10,065 bases of DNA from Acidobacteriaceae bacterium. Lineage in GTDB: Bacteria > Acidobacteriota > Terriglobia > Terriglobales > Acidobacteriaceae. The stretch spans positions 138 through 10,202 of the forward strand of contig PMGP01000356.1 in assembly GCA_003156235.1 (NCBI GenBank), written 5' to 3'. Positions 1-6,373 of this stretch are shown here, in pieces. The notes under the pieces are model-generated. The model did not search any database. It was not told the origin of the DNA and was given only the letters and a program-made list of their open reading frames with translations. The first letter of the stretch is position 1; each line of letters opens with the position of its first letter. The translations under genes were made by a program, and so were the position numbers.

Positions 1-188
1 ACGTCCTTGGCAAAGCGCGCCTCCAGGTCATAGAGCAGCATCTTGCCGGCATTCATCGTCGAGTCGGTCAGCGGATTGGGCGCACTCTGCGCCGCCGCAT
101 CCGGAAACGCCAACTGCGCTCGAACTCCCTGTAAACCCAACCCCGTCAATACCACAACACAAAGAAATACTCTCCATCGTCCAGCCAC
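1..188 (-). CDS. Secreted protein, N-terminal part (possible DUF4440/SnoaL-like)
   Basis: The minus-strand frame starting with GTG at 188 gives a basic N-terminus (AGRWR), a hydrophobic stretch (VFLCVVVLTGLGLQG) and a plausible signal peptidase site at VRA before QLAFPD, so the product is probably exported. An AAGGGG Shine-Dalgarno sits six bases before this GTG, which decides the start. The competing ATG frame at 225 has no such support. Only the first 62 codons are inside the window; the rest lies beyond base 1. The mature start (NPLTDSTMNAGKMLLYDLE, then ARFAKDV) resembles the first helix of DUF4440/SnoaL-type NTF2-fold proteins, which often begin with a 'LE.RFA.D' helix. That family call is an inference from a short stretch and may be wrong. 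The gene points away from the small plus-strand ORFs to its right. Confidence 0.6.
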   Translation of the reverse strand, partial: MAGRWRVFLCVVVLTGLGLQGVRAQLAFPDAAAQSAPNPLTDSTMNAGKMLLYDLEARFAKD

Positions 189-247
189 GTTTTGCCCCTT
201 GCAACACAAAGATTGATGTGCCCATCGTACAACACTGGATTCAGGAT

Positions 248-278
248 TTGCATGTCCTAATGAGAGATAACTTATAGT
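248..278 (+). promoter_or_regulatory. Weak candidate promoter upstream of the Cys-repeat ORF
   Basis: A TATAGT hexamer (273-278, one mismatch to TATAAT) lies 19 bp after a TTGCAT hexamer (248-253, three matches to TTGACA). If it is used, transcription would begin near 285. That is downstream of the GTG at 277, so translation of the repeat ORF would have to start later, for example at ATG 373. The spacer is long and the -35 is poor, so this is only a suggestion. Confidence 0.2.
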
Positions 279-582
279 GCGCACTATTGAGCAGACTGCC
301 TCCCGCGGAACATGTCAACGTGATTCAGTCCGGATCGGGTGCAAGAGTCTGCCCAGAGACTTGGTGACTGATATGGAAGATCCTCGGTGTAGGGTTGCGG
401 CGGTTGAGTCGGAAGACCTTCGGTGCAAGTTCCTGCTTCAGGGCATGGAGATTGAGGTGGAAGATCTTCGCTGCAGGAACCTGGGCTATAACAGGGCGGT
501 TGGGATGGAAGATCCTCGCTGCAATCGAGTGGCGATGGTGATGGATGATCCTCGGTGCCAGTGCCTGCGTGATTGGTATTGA
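277..582 (+). CDS. Unrecognised small Cys-rich repeat protein (xEDxRC modules)
   Basis: I do not recognise this gene. The longest reading starts at GTG 277 (101 aa) with at best a weak GAGAG upstream. An internal ATG at 373, immediately at the first clear repeat, would give 69 aa. The protein carries five modules: MEDPRC, SEDLRC, VEDLRC, MEDPRC and MDDPRC. A degenerate earlier copy (SVRIGCK) also places its Cys in register. Cys codons lie at 340, 388, 424, 472, 520 and 556, which is 16, 12, 16, 16 and 12 residues apart; a final CQC adds another Cys. Copies differ as GAT/GAC, CGG/CGC and TGT/TGC, which are silent in this frame but change residues in the opposite-strand frame, so the plus frame is the more likely to be translated. 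There is no signal peptide or TM segment. A metal-binding peptide, a repeat-type peptide precursor and a non-coding decayed repeat all remain possible. Confidence 0.4.
   Translation: MRTIEQTASRGTCQRDSVRIGCKSLPRDLVTDMEDPRCRVAAVESEDLRCKFLLQGMEIEVEDLRCRNLGYNRAVGMEDPRCNRVAMVMDDPRCQCLRDWY
375..557 (+). repeat. Five imperfect 15-bp repeats, consensus GGAAGATCCTCGGTG
   Basis: Copies start at 375, 411, 459, 507 and 543, so the start-to-start distances are 36, 48, 48 and 36 bp, all multiples of 12 and symmetric about the centre. The third copy contains the palindrome AAGATCTT. The distances keep the reading frame but not the DNA helical phase (48 bp is about 4.6 turns). That fits a coding repeat better than an array of same-face protein-binding sites. 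Confidence 0.85.
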
Positions 583-704
583 GACTTCAACTGGCCCCAC
601 GGCAAGCCGCGCGCTCTTCGATGAACTCGCTCTGATACACACGTCGTCATCCTATCGGCGGCATAACCCCAGTGAATTGCAACCCGAATTGAAGGAGATC
701 TGAG

Positions 705-860
705 ATGCTCTTACTCATTGTTGTTCTGGTGCTCGTATTCGGCGTAGGCGGAGGATACTACGGCTACGGCCGGTGGGGAACCGGCGGTGGTGCAGGCATA
801 GGCCTTGGCACAGTGCTGGTGATTCTGCTGATCTGCTATCTGCTTGGGCTTTTCAGATAG
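705..860 (+). CDS. Small membrane protein, DUF3309-like
   Basis: ATG at 705 is preceded by AAGGAGA with six bases between, one of the best ribosome binding sites in the window. The 51-aa product has a hydrophobic N-terminal segment (LLLIVVLVLVFGVG), a Gly/Tyr/Trp-rich middle (GGGYYGYGRWGTGGGAG) and a second hydrophobic segment (IGLGTVLVILLICYLLGLF). This two-segment plan with a Gly/aromatic linker and a GLGTVLVILLI core is that of the short DUF3309 family of uncharacterised inner-membrane proteins, which are usually around 50 residues long. The family assignment rests on overall pattern. It stands alone between the Cys-repeat ORF and another small TM gene on the same strand. Its function is unknown. 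Confidence 0.7.
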   Translation: MLLLIVVLVLVFGVGGGYYGYGRWGTGGGAGIGLGTVLVILLICYLLGLFR

Positions 861-878
861 AGCGCTTTGCGGCAACTT

Positions 879-910
879 CGGCCCGCTGCCGCTAGACTGG
901 CCGCGGGCCG
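879..910 (+). other. 8-bp perfect inverted repeat after the DUF3309-like gene
   Basis: CGGCCCGC (879-886) and GCGGGCCG (903-910) are perfect complements around a 16-nt loop, 18 bp after the stop codon of the DUF3309-like gene. The GC-rich stem could act as a transcription terminator or mRNA 3' end. There is no T-run after it, so an intrinsic terminator is not demonstrated. Confidence 0.35.
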
Positions 911-967
911 GAAACTGCTGTCCAAGTGAGCGAGGTGGGTAAGGCAACCGGTGCGTGGGGGGAAGAG

Positions 968-1129
968 ATGGGGATCGCAATGAGTAATGCGCTGGCGCTG
1001 GTGCGCGTGCATGATGTTCGGTTCTTACAGGATTTCAGCAACCGGGACTTTGCCTGGCTGCTGATCGGTGTGATGCTGGCCGTGGTAGTGATGTGGGTAA
1101 TCTCGCGGCGCGGCCGGCGCTGGTTCTAG
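968..1129 (+). CDS. Small single-pass membrane protein, unknown function
   Basis: The ORF encodes about 53 aa from ATG 968. It has an N-terminal soluble stretch (SNALALVRVHDVRFLQDFSN), one strong transmembrane helix (FAWLLIGVMLAVVVMWVI) and a short, very basic tail (SRRGRRWF). The tail predicts an N-out/C-in topology by the positive-inside rule. The start is uncertain. GTG 926 has no Shine-Dalgarno. ATG 968 directly follows a GGGGGGAAG run that is rather too close, and ATG 980 (49 aa) is about 14 nt from it. I take 968. The neighbour downstream, murC, is convergent. I recognise no family; small acidobacterial proteins of this kind are usually annotated as hypothetical. Confidence 0.5.
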   Translation: MGIAMSNALALVRVHDVRFLQDFSNRDFAWLLIGVMLAVVVMWVISRRGRRWF

Positions 1130-1238
1130 AGCCTGTTAATGCCGCCTAAGACGATGGCCATGGGCGCCAATATTTCTCAATTTGTTTTTCATTCACACAA
1201 GTGAATCAACATCAAGACTGGAAAACCGCTGGATCACC

Positions 1239-2606
1239 TCAAGCCCCTTCCAGCGCCTCCAATATCTGCGGTCCCAGCTGGCTCACGCTGCCCGCACCCA
1301 GGGTAAGAATCAGATCGCCGTTGTTCGCTTGGGCCGTCACTGCGGCGACTGCGACCGCAAAATCCTCCGCAAACTGCACTTGCGGCCCCTCGATGCGCTC
1401 GGCCAGCCGCTCCGCCGTCACGCCGGGGATAGGCTCCTCACTGGCTGCATAAATGGGCAGCACGATTACCGTGTCGGTATCCCGAAACGCGCCGGTGAAC
1501 TGGTCCATCAGGTCCAGCGTCCGCGTGTACCGGTGAGGCTGGAAGATGACGTGTATCTTCTGGTATCCGCACTCGCGAGCTGCGGCCAGCGTAGCGCGAA
1601 TCTCCGTGGGATGATGGCCGTAGTCATCCACCACGGTGACGCCGCGTGCCGCGCCGCGCAACTGAAATCGCCGGTCCACGCCGCGAAAGTAACGAAGCCC
1701 TTCGGCAATCATCTCAGCCGCAATCCCCAGCTGGTGTGCGATAGCCACCGCTGCCGTCGCGTTGAGCACGTTGTGCCGTCCCGGCACGTGCAGCTCAAAT
1801 GGCCCCAGCGGCCCCATCGCGGTCATCACCTGGAAGTGAGCGAATGTTCCCACCACCGCATCGAGAAACTCCAGCCGGTAATCGGCCTCGGCCGCGACGC
1901 CATAGGTGAAGACGCGCCTATGAGAACGCGGCAAAATTGCAGCCAGCAGCGGATTGTCCACGCACGCCGTCACCGCGCCATAAAACGGCAGCTTGTCAAT
2001 GAAAGTCAGAAAGGCCTGCTCCACGTCGGCCATGTCCCGGTAGCAGTCCATGTGCTCGCGGTCCAGATTCGTCACCACGGCCAGAATCGGAGTTAGCTTC
2101 AGAAACGAGCGGTCGCTCTCGTCAGCCTCCACCACCATGTACTGCGATTTTCCCAGCTTGGCGTTCGAGCCCAGCGCGTCCACTCGTCCGCCCACCACGA
2201 TCGTCGGGTCCAGTCCGCCCGCTGCCAGCACCGCGGCCACCATCGTAGTCGTCGTCGTCTTGCCGTGCATCCCGGCGATGGCGATGCCGTACTTCAGCCG
2301 CATCAACTCAGCCAGCATCTCGGCGCGCTGAATCACCTGAATCTTGTGCGCCCGCGCCTCCAGCACCTCGGGATTATCCGCATGAACAGCGGAACTGGTC
2401 ACCACCACCGTGGCTCCGGCCACGTTCGCGGCATCATGTCCCTCGTAGATCGTTGCGCCCATCCGGGCAAGCCGGTCAGTCACCGGAGAGCGGCGCAGAT
2501 CGGAGCCCGAAACCTTCATGTCCAGGTTAAGCAGAATCTCGGCAATGCCGCTCATGCCGATGCCGCCGATGCCGATAAAGTGCGCGTGCTGCGAGGTTGC
2601 AAACAT
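1239..2606 (-). CDS. murC: UDP-N-acetylmuramate--L-alanine ligase
   Basis: MurC is the cytoplasmic ATP-dependent ligase that adds L-Ala to UDP-MurNAc, the first amino acid of the peptidoglycan stem peptide. At 455 aa it has the full three-domain Mur ligase plan and is close to the usual length. The N-terminal UDP-binding Rossmann motif GIGGIGMSG is at 12-20 and the ATP P-loop GMHGKTTTT at 112-120. The Mg/ATP motif EADESD is at 160-165, NLDREHMD at 180-187, GRHNVLNA at 276-283, DDYGHHPTEI at 327-336 and FQPHRYTRT at 355-363. The GIGGIGMSG signature favours MurC over the recycling ligase Mpl. The ATG at 2606 is the only sensible start, although its GGAG lies a rather long 11 nt away. It is 58 bp downstream of the propeller lipoprotein and may share its transcript with that gene and dxs. 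In most bacteria murC lies upstream of ftsZ in the division and cell-wall cluster; here it is well downstream. Confidence 0.97.
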   Translation of the reverse strand: MFATSQHAHFIGIGGIGMSGIAEILLNLDMKVSGSDLRRSPVTDRLARMGATIYEGHDAANVAGATVVVTSSAVHADNPEVLEARAHKIQVIQRAEMLAELMRLKYGIAIAGMHGKTTTTTMVAAVLAAGGLDPTIVVGGRVDALGSNAKLGKSQYMVVEADESDRSFLKLTPILAVVTNLDREHMDCYRDMADVEQAFLTFIDKLPFYGAVTACVDNPLLAAILPRSHRRVFTYGVAAEADYRLEFLDAVVGTFAHFQVMTAMGPLGPFELHVPGRHNVLNATAAVAIAHQLGIAAEMIAEGLRYFRGVDRRFQLRGAARGVTVVDDYGHHPTEIRATLAAARECGYQKIHVIFQPHRYTRTLDLMDQFTGAFRDTDTVIVLPIYAASEEPIPGVTAERLAERIEGPQVQFAEDFAVAVAAVTAQANNGDLILTLGAGSVSQLGPQILEALEGA

Positions 2607-2664
2607 AAAGGGTGAAACTCCACTGTAACATTTTTAAGTACGAGAACTTATCAGCCGAACAGGC

Positions 2665-4158
2665 TCATTGAATCGTCTCCTCGACGAAAACAATGTCGTA
2701 ACTCTTGCCGTCGCTGGATGTATTCTTCTTGGCGAGGTAATGCAGTTTGCCGGAAGAATCGAACGTGCATGTCGTCCCTTTCACCAAGCCATCGTATTGC
2801 TTGCCTTCTTTGCTGTCCACCACTACAAACTGCTTGGCCTCTGCTCCGGCCACATAGGCTGTGTGCCGGCTGTCCGGGCTGAAGATGAGTCCGCCGATGC
2901 CGTCGTAAGCCTGTTCCTCTTTGCCGTCCACCACGGCAGACCATTTCTCGCTCACATTGAATCTTTTTTCGCCAACTTTGGCCACATAAGCCGCGCGCTT
3001 GCTATCCGCGCTGAACAGGAAAGGTTTAGCTATGTAAAATGCATCCCAGCAAATGTCTCCTTTACAACTGTGCGCCTGCTCCACTGAACTCGCTTCAACG
3101 ATGGCGGCATAAGGTTTCCCCTCAACCCCATCCACCACGAGAACCTGTTTCTCGCCTGCATCCGCTGAATATGCCAGCCGCCGTCCATCCGGGCTGATGT
3201 GAAGCCGATTGATTCCATCGTAGGCTTTGCCTTCTTTGGCCCCTGCCACCGCTGCCCACTTGTCATCAGTCTTGGTGGCGTAAGCCACCTGCGCGCTGTC
3301 CGGACTGAAGATGAGCCCGCCAATAGCATCATAGGATTTCCCCTGCTTGCCGTTGACTACCACGGTCCACATATCTTTGATTTGCGCTCCATAGGCCATG
3401 CTCTTGCCATCCGGGCTATAGAGAACATTCATATCGCCCGTGGTATGACTGCCGATGTAGTCGTAGGACGCTTGCTTCTTGCCATCGACCAGCAGAACTT
3501 CCTTCCCGTCGATATTGACTGCATAGGCCACATGCTGGCTGTCCGGGCTGAAGATGAGTCCTTGCGCGTCGTCGTACGTTTTCCCTGCAACGCCATCCAC
3601 CACGGCAACCCACTGATCGCCGCCTCTGGCCAGATAGGCCATGCGGCTGCTGTCCGGACTGAAGATCATGCTTGGTTCGGCGATGATGTCGTAAGGCTTC
3701 TCCGGGTTGCCATCCACCACCACGAACCACTTCTCGCCAACCTTGGCCGCATACGCCATACGTCTGCTGTCAGGGCTGTAGAGGAGAGCTTGCGCGTCAT
3801 CGTACGGTTTCCCCTCATTGCCGTCCACCACCACAATCTGCTTCCCGCCTATACTCGCCACATACGCCACCCGATGGCTGTCTGGGCTGAAAGCGAGGCT
3901 CGTTACGTCAATAAAGTCGTAAGCCTTCTCTTCTTTGCCGTCCACAACCACATGCCGCTTCGCGCCATCCTTCGCCACGTAAGCCACCCGCCGGCTATCT
4001 GGGCTGGAAACTGGCTGGCCGATGACGGTCTCAGAATCGATGTGACAGATAAGTTTTTCCGAGCCGGCTCTGCCTCCACTGAAAATTGCTGTAATCCGTT
4101 TGCAGCCGGTGGCTGTCAGCAGCAGGGCGAGCAGCAGAAGAGCCTTTATCGTTCTCAT
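2665..4158 (-). CDS. Lipoprotein with ~11 PD40/TolB-like beta-propeller repeats
   Basis: The start is taken as ATG 4158, because AAGG lies seven bases before it and the product then begins with a clean lipoprotein signal (MRTIKALLLLALLLTATGC, lipid-modified Cys19). Longer readings to 4203 lack this. The mature protein is a string of about eleven units, each with [FY]SPDS..[VM]AY..., a central VVVDG and a GK.YD turn. SPD-type motifs begin near residues 52, 91, 128, 167, 204, 248, 285, 322, 383, 427 and 467. Most units are 37-39 aa long. This is the WD40-like PD40/TolB-like propeller pattern. The 61-aa gap between units 8 and 9 holds an insertion with a Cys pair (SCKGDIC, residues 364-370) that could form a disulfide. 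The protein probably sits on a membrane facing the periplasm and binds a partner; no catalytic motif is visible. It lies 53 bp after dxs and 58 bp before murC. Its specific function is unknown. Confidence 0.85.
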   Translation of the reverse strand: MRTIKALLLLALLLTATGCKRITAIFSGGRAGSEKLICHIDSETVIGQPVSSPDSRRVAYVAKDGAKRHVVVDGKEEKAYDFIDVTSLAFSPDSHRVAYVASIGGKQIVVVDGNEGKPYDDAQALLYSPDSRRMAYAAKVGEKWFVVVDGNPEKPYDIIAEPSMIFSPDSSRMAYLARGGDQWVAVVDGVAGKTYDDAQGLIFSPDSQHVAYAVNIDGKEVLLVDGKKQASYDYIGSHTTGDMNVLYSPDGKSMAYGAQIKDMWTVVVNGKQGKSYDAIGGLIFSPDSAQVAYATKTDDKWAAVAGAKEGKAYDGINRLHISPDGRRLAYSADAGEKQVLVVDGVEGKPYAAIVEASSVEQAHSCKGDICWDAFYIAKPFLFSADSKRAAYVAKVGEKRFNVSEKWSAVVDGKEEQAYDGIGGLIFSPDSRHTAYVAGAEAKQFVVVDSKEGKQYDGLVKGTTCTFDSSGKLHYLAKKNTSSDGKSYDIVFVEETIQ

Positions 4159-4211
4159 CGTCATACCTTTCTTTGCGCGAAGTTGGACGATTCCCGAGAT
4201 CACAGCGAATT

Positions 4212-6101
4212 TTAGCTGACGGCCATGAATTCCCGCATGCGTTGCTTGAGCAGAGGCAGCACCTGCGCCTGGGCCGAGTCCACCGTCAGTCCGTGCCTCG
4301 TGCGCAGTTCCTCCACCTTGCCATGCTCGATGAACTGGTCCGGCCAGCCGATGCGGACCACTGGAACCGCGCTGCCCAACTCGGCCAGCGCTTCGATCAC
4401 CGCCGAGCCAAAGCCGCCCATCTTCACGTGGTCCTCAAAGGTCACAAATGCCGCCACGCGCCCGGCGTAACTGGCCAGCATCTCGCGGTCAATCGGTTTA
4501 ACAAAGCGCGGATTGATGACCGCGGCGGAGTATCCGGCGCACTCCAGCCGCGCGGCCAGCTCCCGCGCCAGCGTAATCATCGGGCCCAAGCCTAGAATCG
4601 CCACGTCGGAGCCGTCCTTGAGCATCTCCGCTTTGCCGACAGGAATCGCCTGAGGCTCGGGCTTGCGTACAGCGTCCGGGCCCACGCCGCGCGGATAGCG
4701 GATAGCGCTCGGCCCCGGTAGTTCGAGCGCGGTCTTCATCATGTCGGCTAGCTCGTCCTCATCTTTGGGAGCCATCAAAACAATCCCCGGAATGCCCCTC
4801 AGGTAGGCGATGTCGAAGAGGCCGTGATGCGTGGGGCCGTCGTCGCCGGAGAGCCCAGCGCGGTCCATGCAGAACAGCACCGGCAGCTTTTGCAGGGCCA
4901 CGTCGTGCACAATGCAGTCGAAGGCGCGCTGTAAAAAAGTGGAGTAGATGGCGACCACTGGCCGGTAGCCGCGCGCGGCCATGCCGGCGGCAAAGATTAC
5001 CGCGTGCCCCTCGGCGATGCCCACGTCAAAAAATCGTTTCGGATGATGCGGACGGAAGAGATCGAGTCCTGTCCCACTGGGCATCGCTGCCGTGATGGCC
5101 ACGATGCGCTCGTCCTTGTTCGCCAGTTGCGTCAGAGTCGTCGCAAAGACCTCGGCATAGCTCTGCTGGCCGGCGGCCTTGGTCTCGCCTGTATCCGGGT
5201 CGTAGGGGCCCAGCCCGTGAAATTTCTTTTGCCTGTCAAGCGCCGGCTGGTAGCCGCGCCCCTTTTGCGTCAGCACGTGCAGCAGCACGGGGCGGTTTTG
5301 TGTCTTGAGAAACTTGAAGGACTCTACCAGCAGCGGGATGTTGTGGCCGTCGATGGGGCCATAGTACTGCAAGCCGAACTCCTCGAAAAGAATCGAGGGC
5401 CACAGCAGGCTCTTGGCGGCCTCTTCAGCCCGCCGCGCCACCTCCACCGCTGTCTTACCGCCTACCTTCTCGATGATGCGCTTGGCCCGGTCGTGCAGGC
5501 TGGTGTACTGCTCGCTGGTGACGATCTTGTGAAAGTAGCGGGCAATCGCTCCCACATTGCGGTCGATGGACCATTCGTTGTCGTTGAGCACCACAATCAG
5601 CCGCTTGGTCTGCTCGGAGATGTTGTTCAGGGCCTCGAAGGTAATTCCATTGGTGAAGGCCGCGTCGCCTGCCACGGCGATTACATGCTCCTTGCCGCCG
5701 GCCAGATCGCGCGCCACGGCCATGCCCAGCGCCGCGGACAGCGCCGTCCCCGCGTGTCCCGCGCCGTAGCAATCGTGCTCGCTCTCGGTGCGCAGCATGA
5801 AGCCGTTCAGCCCGCCCGGCTGGCGAATCGTTCCCATCCGCTCCAGCCGTCCGGTGAGCATCTTGTGGATGTAAGCCTGGTGGCTCACGTCAAACAGCAG
5901 CTTGTCGTCCGGTGTATTAAAGACCGTGTGCAGCGCCAGGGTCAGCTCCACCACGCCAAGATTCGGCCCCAGGTGGCCGCCTGTCTTGGAGAGCGTCTGA
6001 ATCAGGAATTCGCGAATCTCCTCGGCCAGCTCGTCCATCTGCGCAAAGTTCAGGCGCTTCAGATCAGCCGGCGAGTGAATCGATTCCAGAAGTGTCCCCA
6101 T
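4212..6101 (-). CDS. dxs: 1-deoxy-D-xylulose-5-phosphate synthase (divergent motifs)
   Basis: Dxs condenses pyruvate with glyceraldehyde-3-phosphate using thiamine diphosphate, the first step of the MEP isoprenoid pathway in the cytoplasm. ATG 6101 (629 aa, the normal family length) has AAGGA five bases upstream and gives the usual N-terminus (LLESIHSPADLKRLN). Recognisable stretches are GGHLGPNLGVVELTLALH (41-58), FDVSHQAYIHK (70-80), the TPP/Mg site GDAAFT (145-150) with LNDNE (172-176), GPIDGHN (248-254), FFDVGIAEGHAV (357-368) with the catalytic Glu364, YSTFLQRAFD (386-395) and DRAGLSGDDGPTHHGLFD (413-430). Several positions differ from the textbook enzyme: GDA for GDG, GHAGTA for GHSSTS, AEGHA for AEQHA, THHG for THQG. 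A Dxs subfamily variant is most likely. It may be co-transcribed with the lipoprotein and murC, and a possible extended -10 promoter lies 87 bp upstream. Confidence 0.93.
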   Translation of the reverse strand: MGTLLESIHSPADLKRLNFAQMDELAEEIREFLIQTLSKTGGHLGPNLGVVELTLALHTVFNTPDDKLLFDVSHQAYIHKMLTGRLERMGTIRQPGGLNGFMLRTESEHDCYGAGHAGTALSAALGMAVARDLAGGKEHVIAVAGDAAFTNGITFEALNNISEQTKRLIVVLNDNEWSIDRNVGAIARYFHKIVTSEQYTSLHDRAKRIIEKVGGKTAVEVARRAEEAAKSLLWPSILFEEFGLQYYGPIDGHNIPLLVESFKFLKTQNRPVLLHVLTQKGRGYQPALDRQKKFHGLGPYDPDTGETKAAGQQSYAEVFATTLTQLANKDERIVAITAAMPSGTGLDLFRPHHPKRFFDVGIAEGHAVIFAAGMAARGYRPVVAIYSTFLQRAFDCIVHDVALQKLPVLFCMDRAGLSGDDGPTHHGLFDIAYLRGIPGIVLMAPKDEDELADMMKTALELPGPSAIRYPRGVGPDAVRKPEPQAIPVGKAEMLKDGSDVAILGLGPMITLARELAARLECAGYSAAVINPRFVKPIDREMLASYAGRVAAFVTFEDHVKMGGFGSAVIEALAELGSAVPVVRIGWPDQFIEHGKVEELRTRHGLTVDSAQAQVLPLLKQRMREFMAVS

Positions 6102-6187
6102 GGTCTTCCTTCTCCCGAAAATGGCCGGGCAGCCTGGCAAAAAGCCCTCCGACACAGGGGCCATCGAAACCAGCGTTGCCAACCGTT

Positions 6188-6196
6188 AGTATACCA
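6188..6196 (-). promoter_or_regulatory. Candidate extended -10 promoter for dxs
   Basis: On the minus strand the sequence TGGTATACT combines the TGn extension with TATACT, a close match to TATAAT. Transcription would begin near 6181 and leave a leader of about 80 nt before the dxs ATG at 6101. No convincing -35 is seen, which is typical of extended -10 promoters. Start sites earlier than 6101 would fall almost on the transcription start, which also favours 6101. Confidence 0.4.
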
Positions 6197-6257
6197 ACGC
6201 AGCGGATTCGCCCGTGGAAGGGTTAGAGTATCTATGAATAAGCCGATGTTTTGAAAG

Positions 6258-6312
6258 GGCACGACTTCAGTCGTGCCGCAAATAGCCATAAAATGAGCGG
6301 GGCTTTAGCCCC
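6258..6312 (+). repeat. REP-like double-palindrome element between protease gene and dxs
   Basis: Two perfect hairpins lie 21 bp apart. The first is GGCACGACTTCAGTCGTGCC (6258-6277, 8-bp stem with a TTCA loop). The second is GGGGCTTTAGCCCC (6299-6312, 5-bp stem with a TTTA loop), followed by TGAGG. The module resembles short palindromic intergenic repeats common in acidobacterial genomes (recalled, not searched). It lies in the untranslated gap after the protease stop codon. On the minus strand the first hairpin is followed only by CTTT, so it may stabilise the mRNA 3' end or weakly terminate. Confidence 0.6.
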
Positions 6313-6373
6313 TGAGGGAAAGCGGCATTCGCTACGAGAACTGCTTCAAAGGTAACTCAAGGTGAAATCCGGC

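Noticed and set aside
375..557. CRISPR array
   Set aside because: The repeats are only about 15 bp, imperfect, with 21- and 33-bp spacers of two sizes, and the whole is an in-frame ORF; no cas gene is nearby.
325..642. Minus-strand frame with repeated A-R-I-F-H motifs opposite the Cys-repeat ORF
   Set aside because: Differences between repeat copies change amino acids in this frame but are mostly silent in the plus frame.
711..980. 89-codon minus-strand frame
   Set aside because: It is antisense to the DUF3309-like gene, which has an excellent ribosome binding site and a clear membrane-protein sequence.
1191..1213. Hairpin ATTCAC-ACAA-GTGAAT between the small TM gene and murC
   Set aside because: It is a short AT-rich stem without a T-run on either strand, not a convincing terminator for the convergent genes.
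1182..2096. 304-codon open frame on the plus strand
   Set aside because: It is wholly antisense to the motif-complete murC and reads as Arg/His-rich low-information sequence typical of a GC-rich shadow frame.
3199..4215. 338-codon open frame on the plus strand with repeated HH/AVRAED motifs
   Set aside because: The repeats mirror the propeller repeats of the opposite strand, which has a lipoprotein signal, a ribosome binding site and coherent SPDS..AY units.
5004..6254. 416-codon open frame on the plus strand
   Set aside because: It is antisense to dxs, with no recognisable domain and no supported start.
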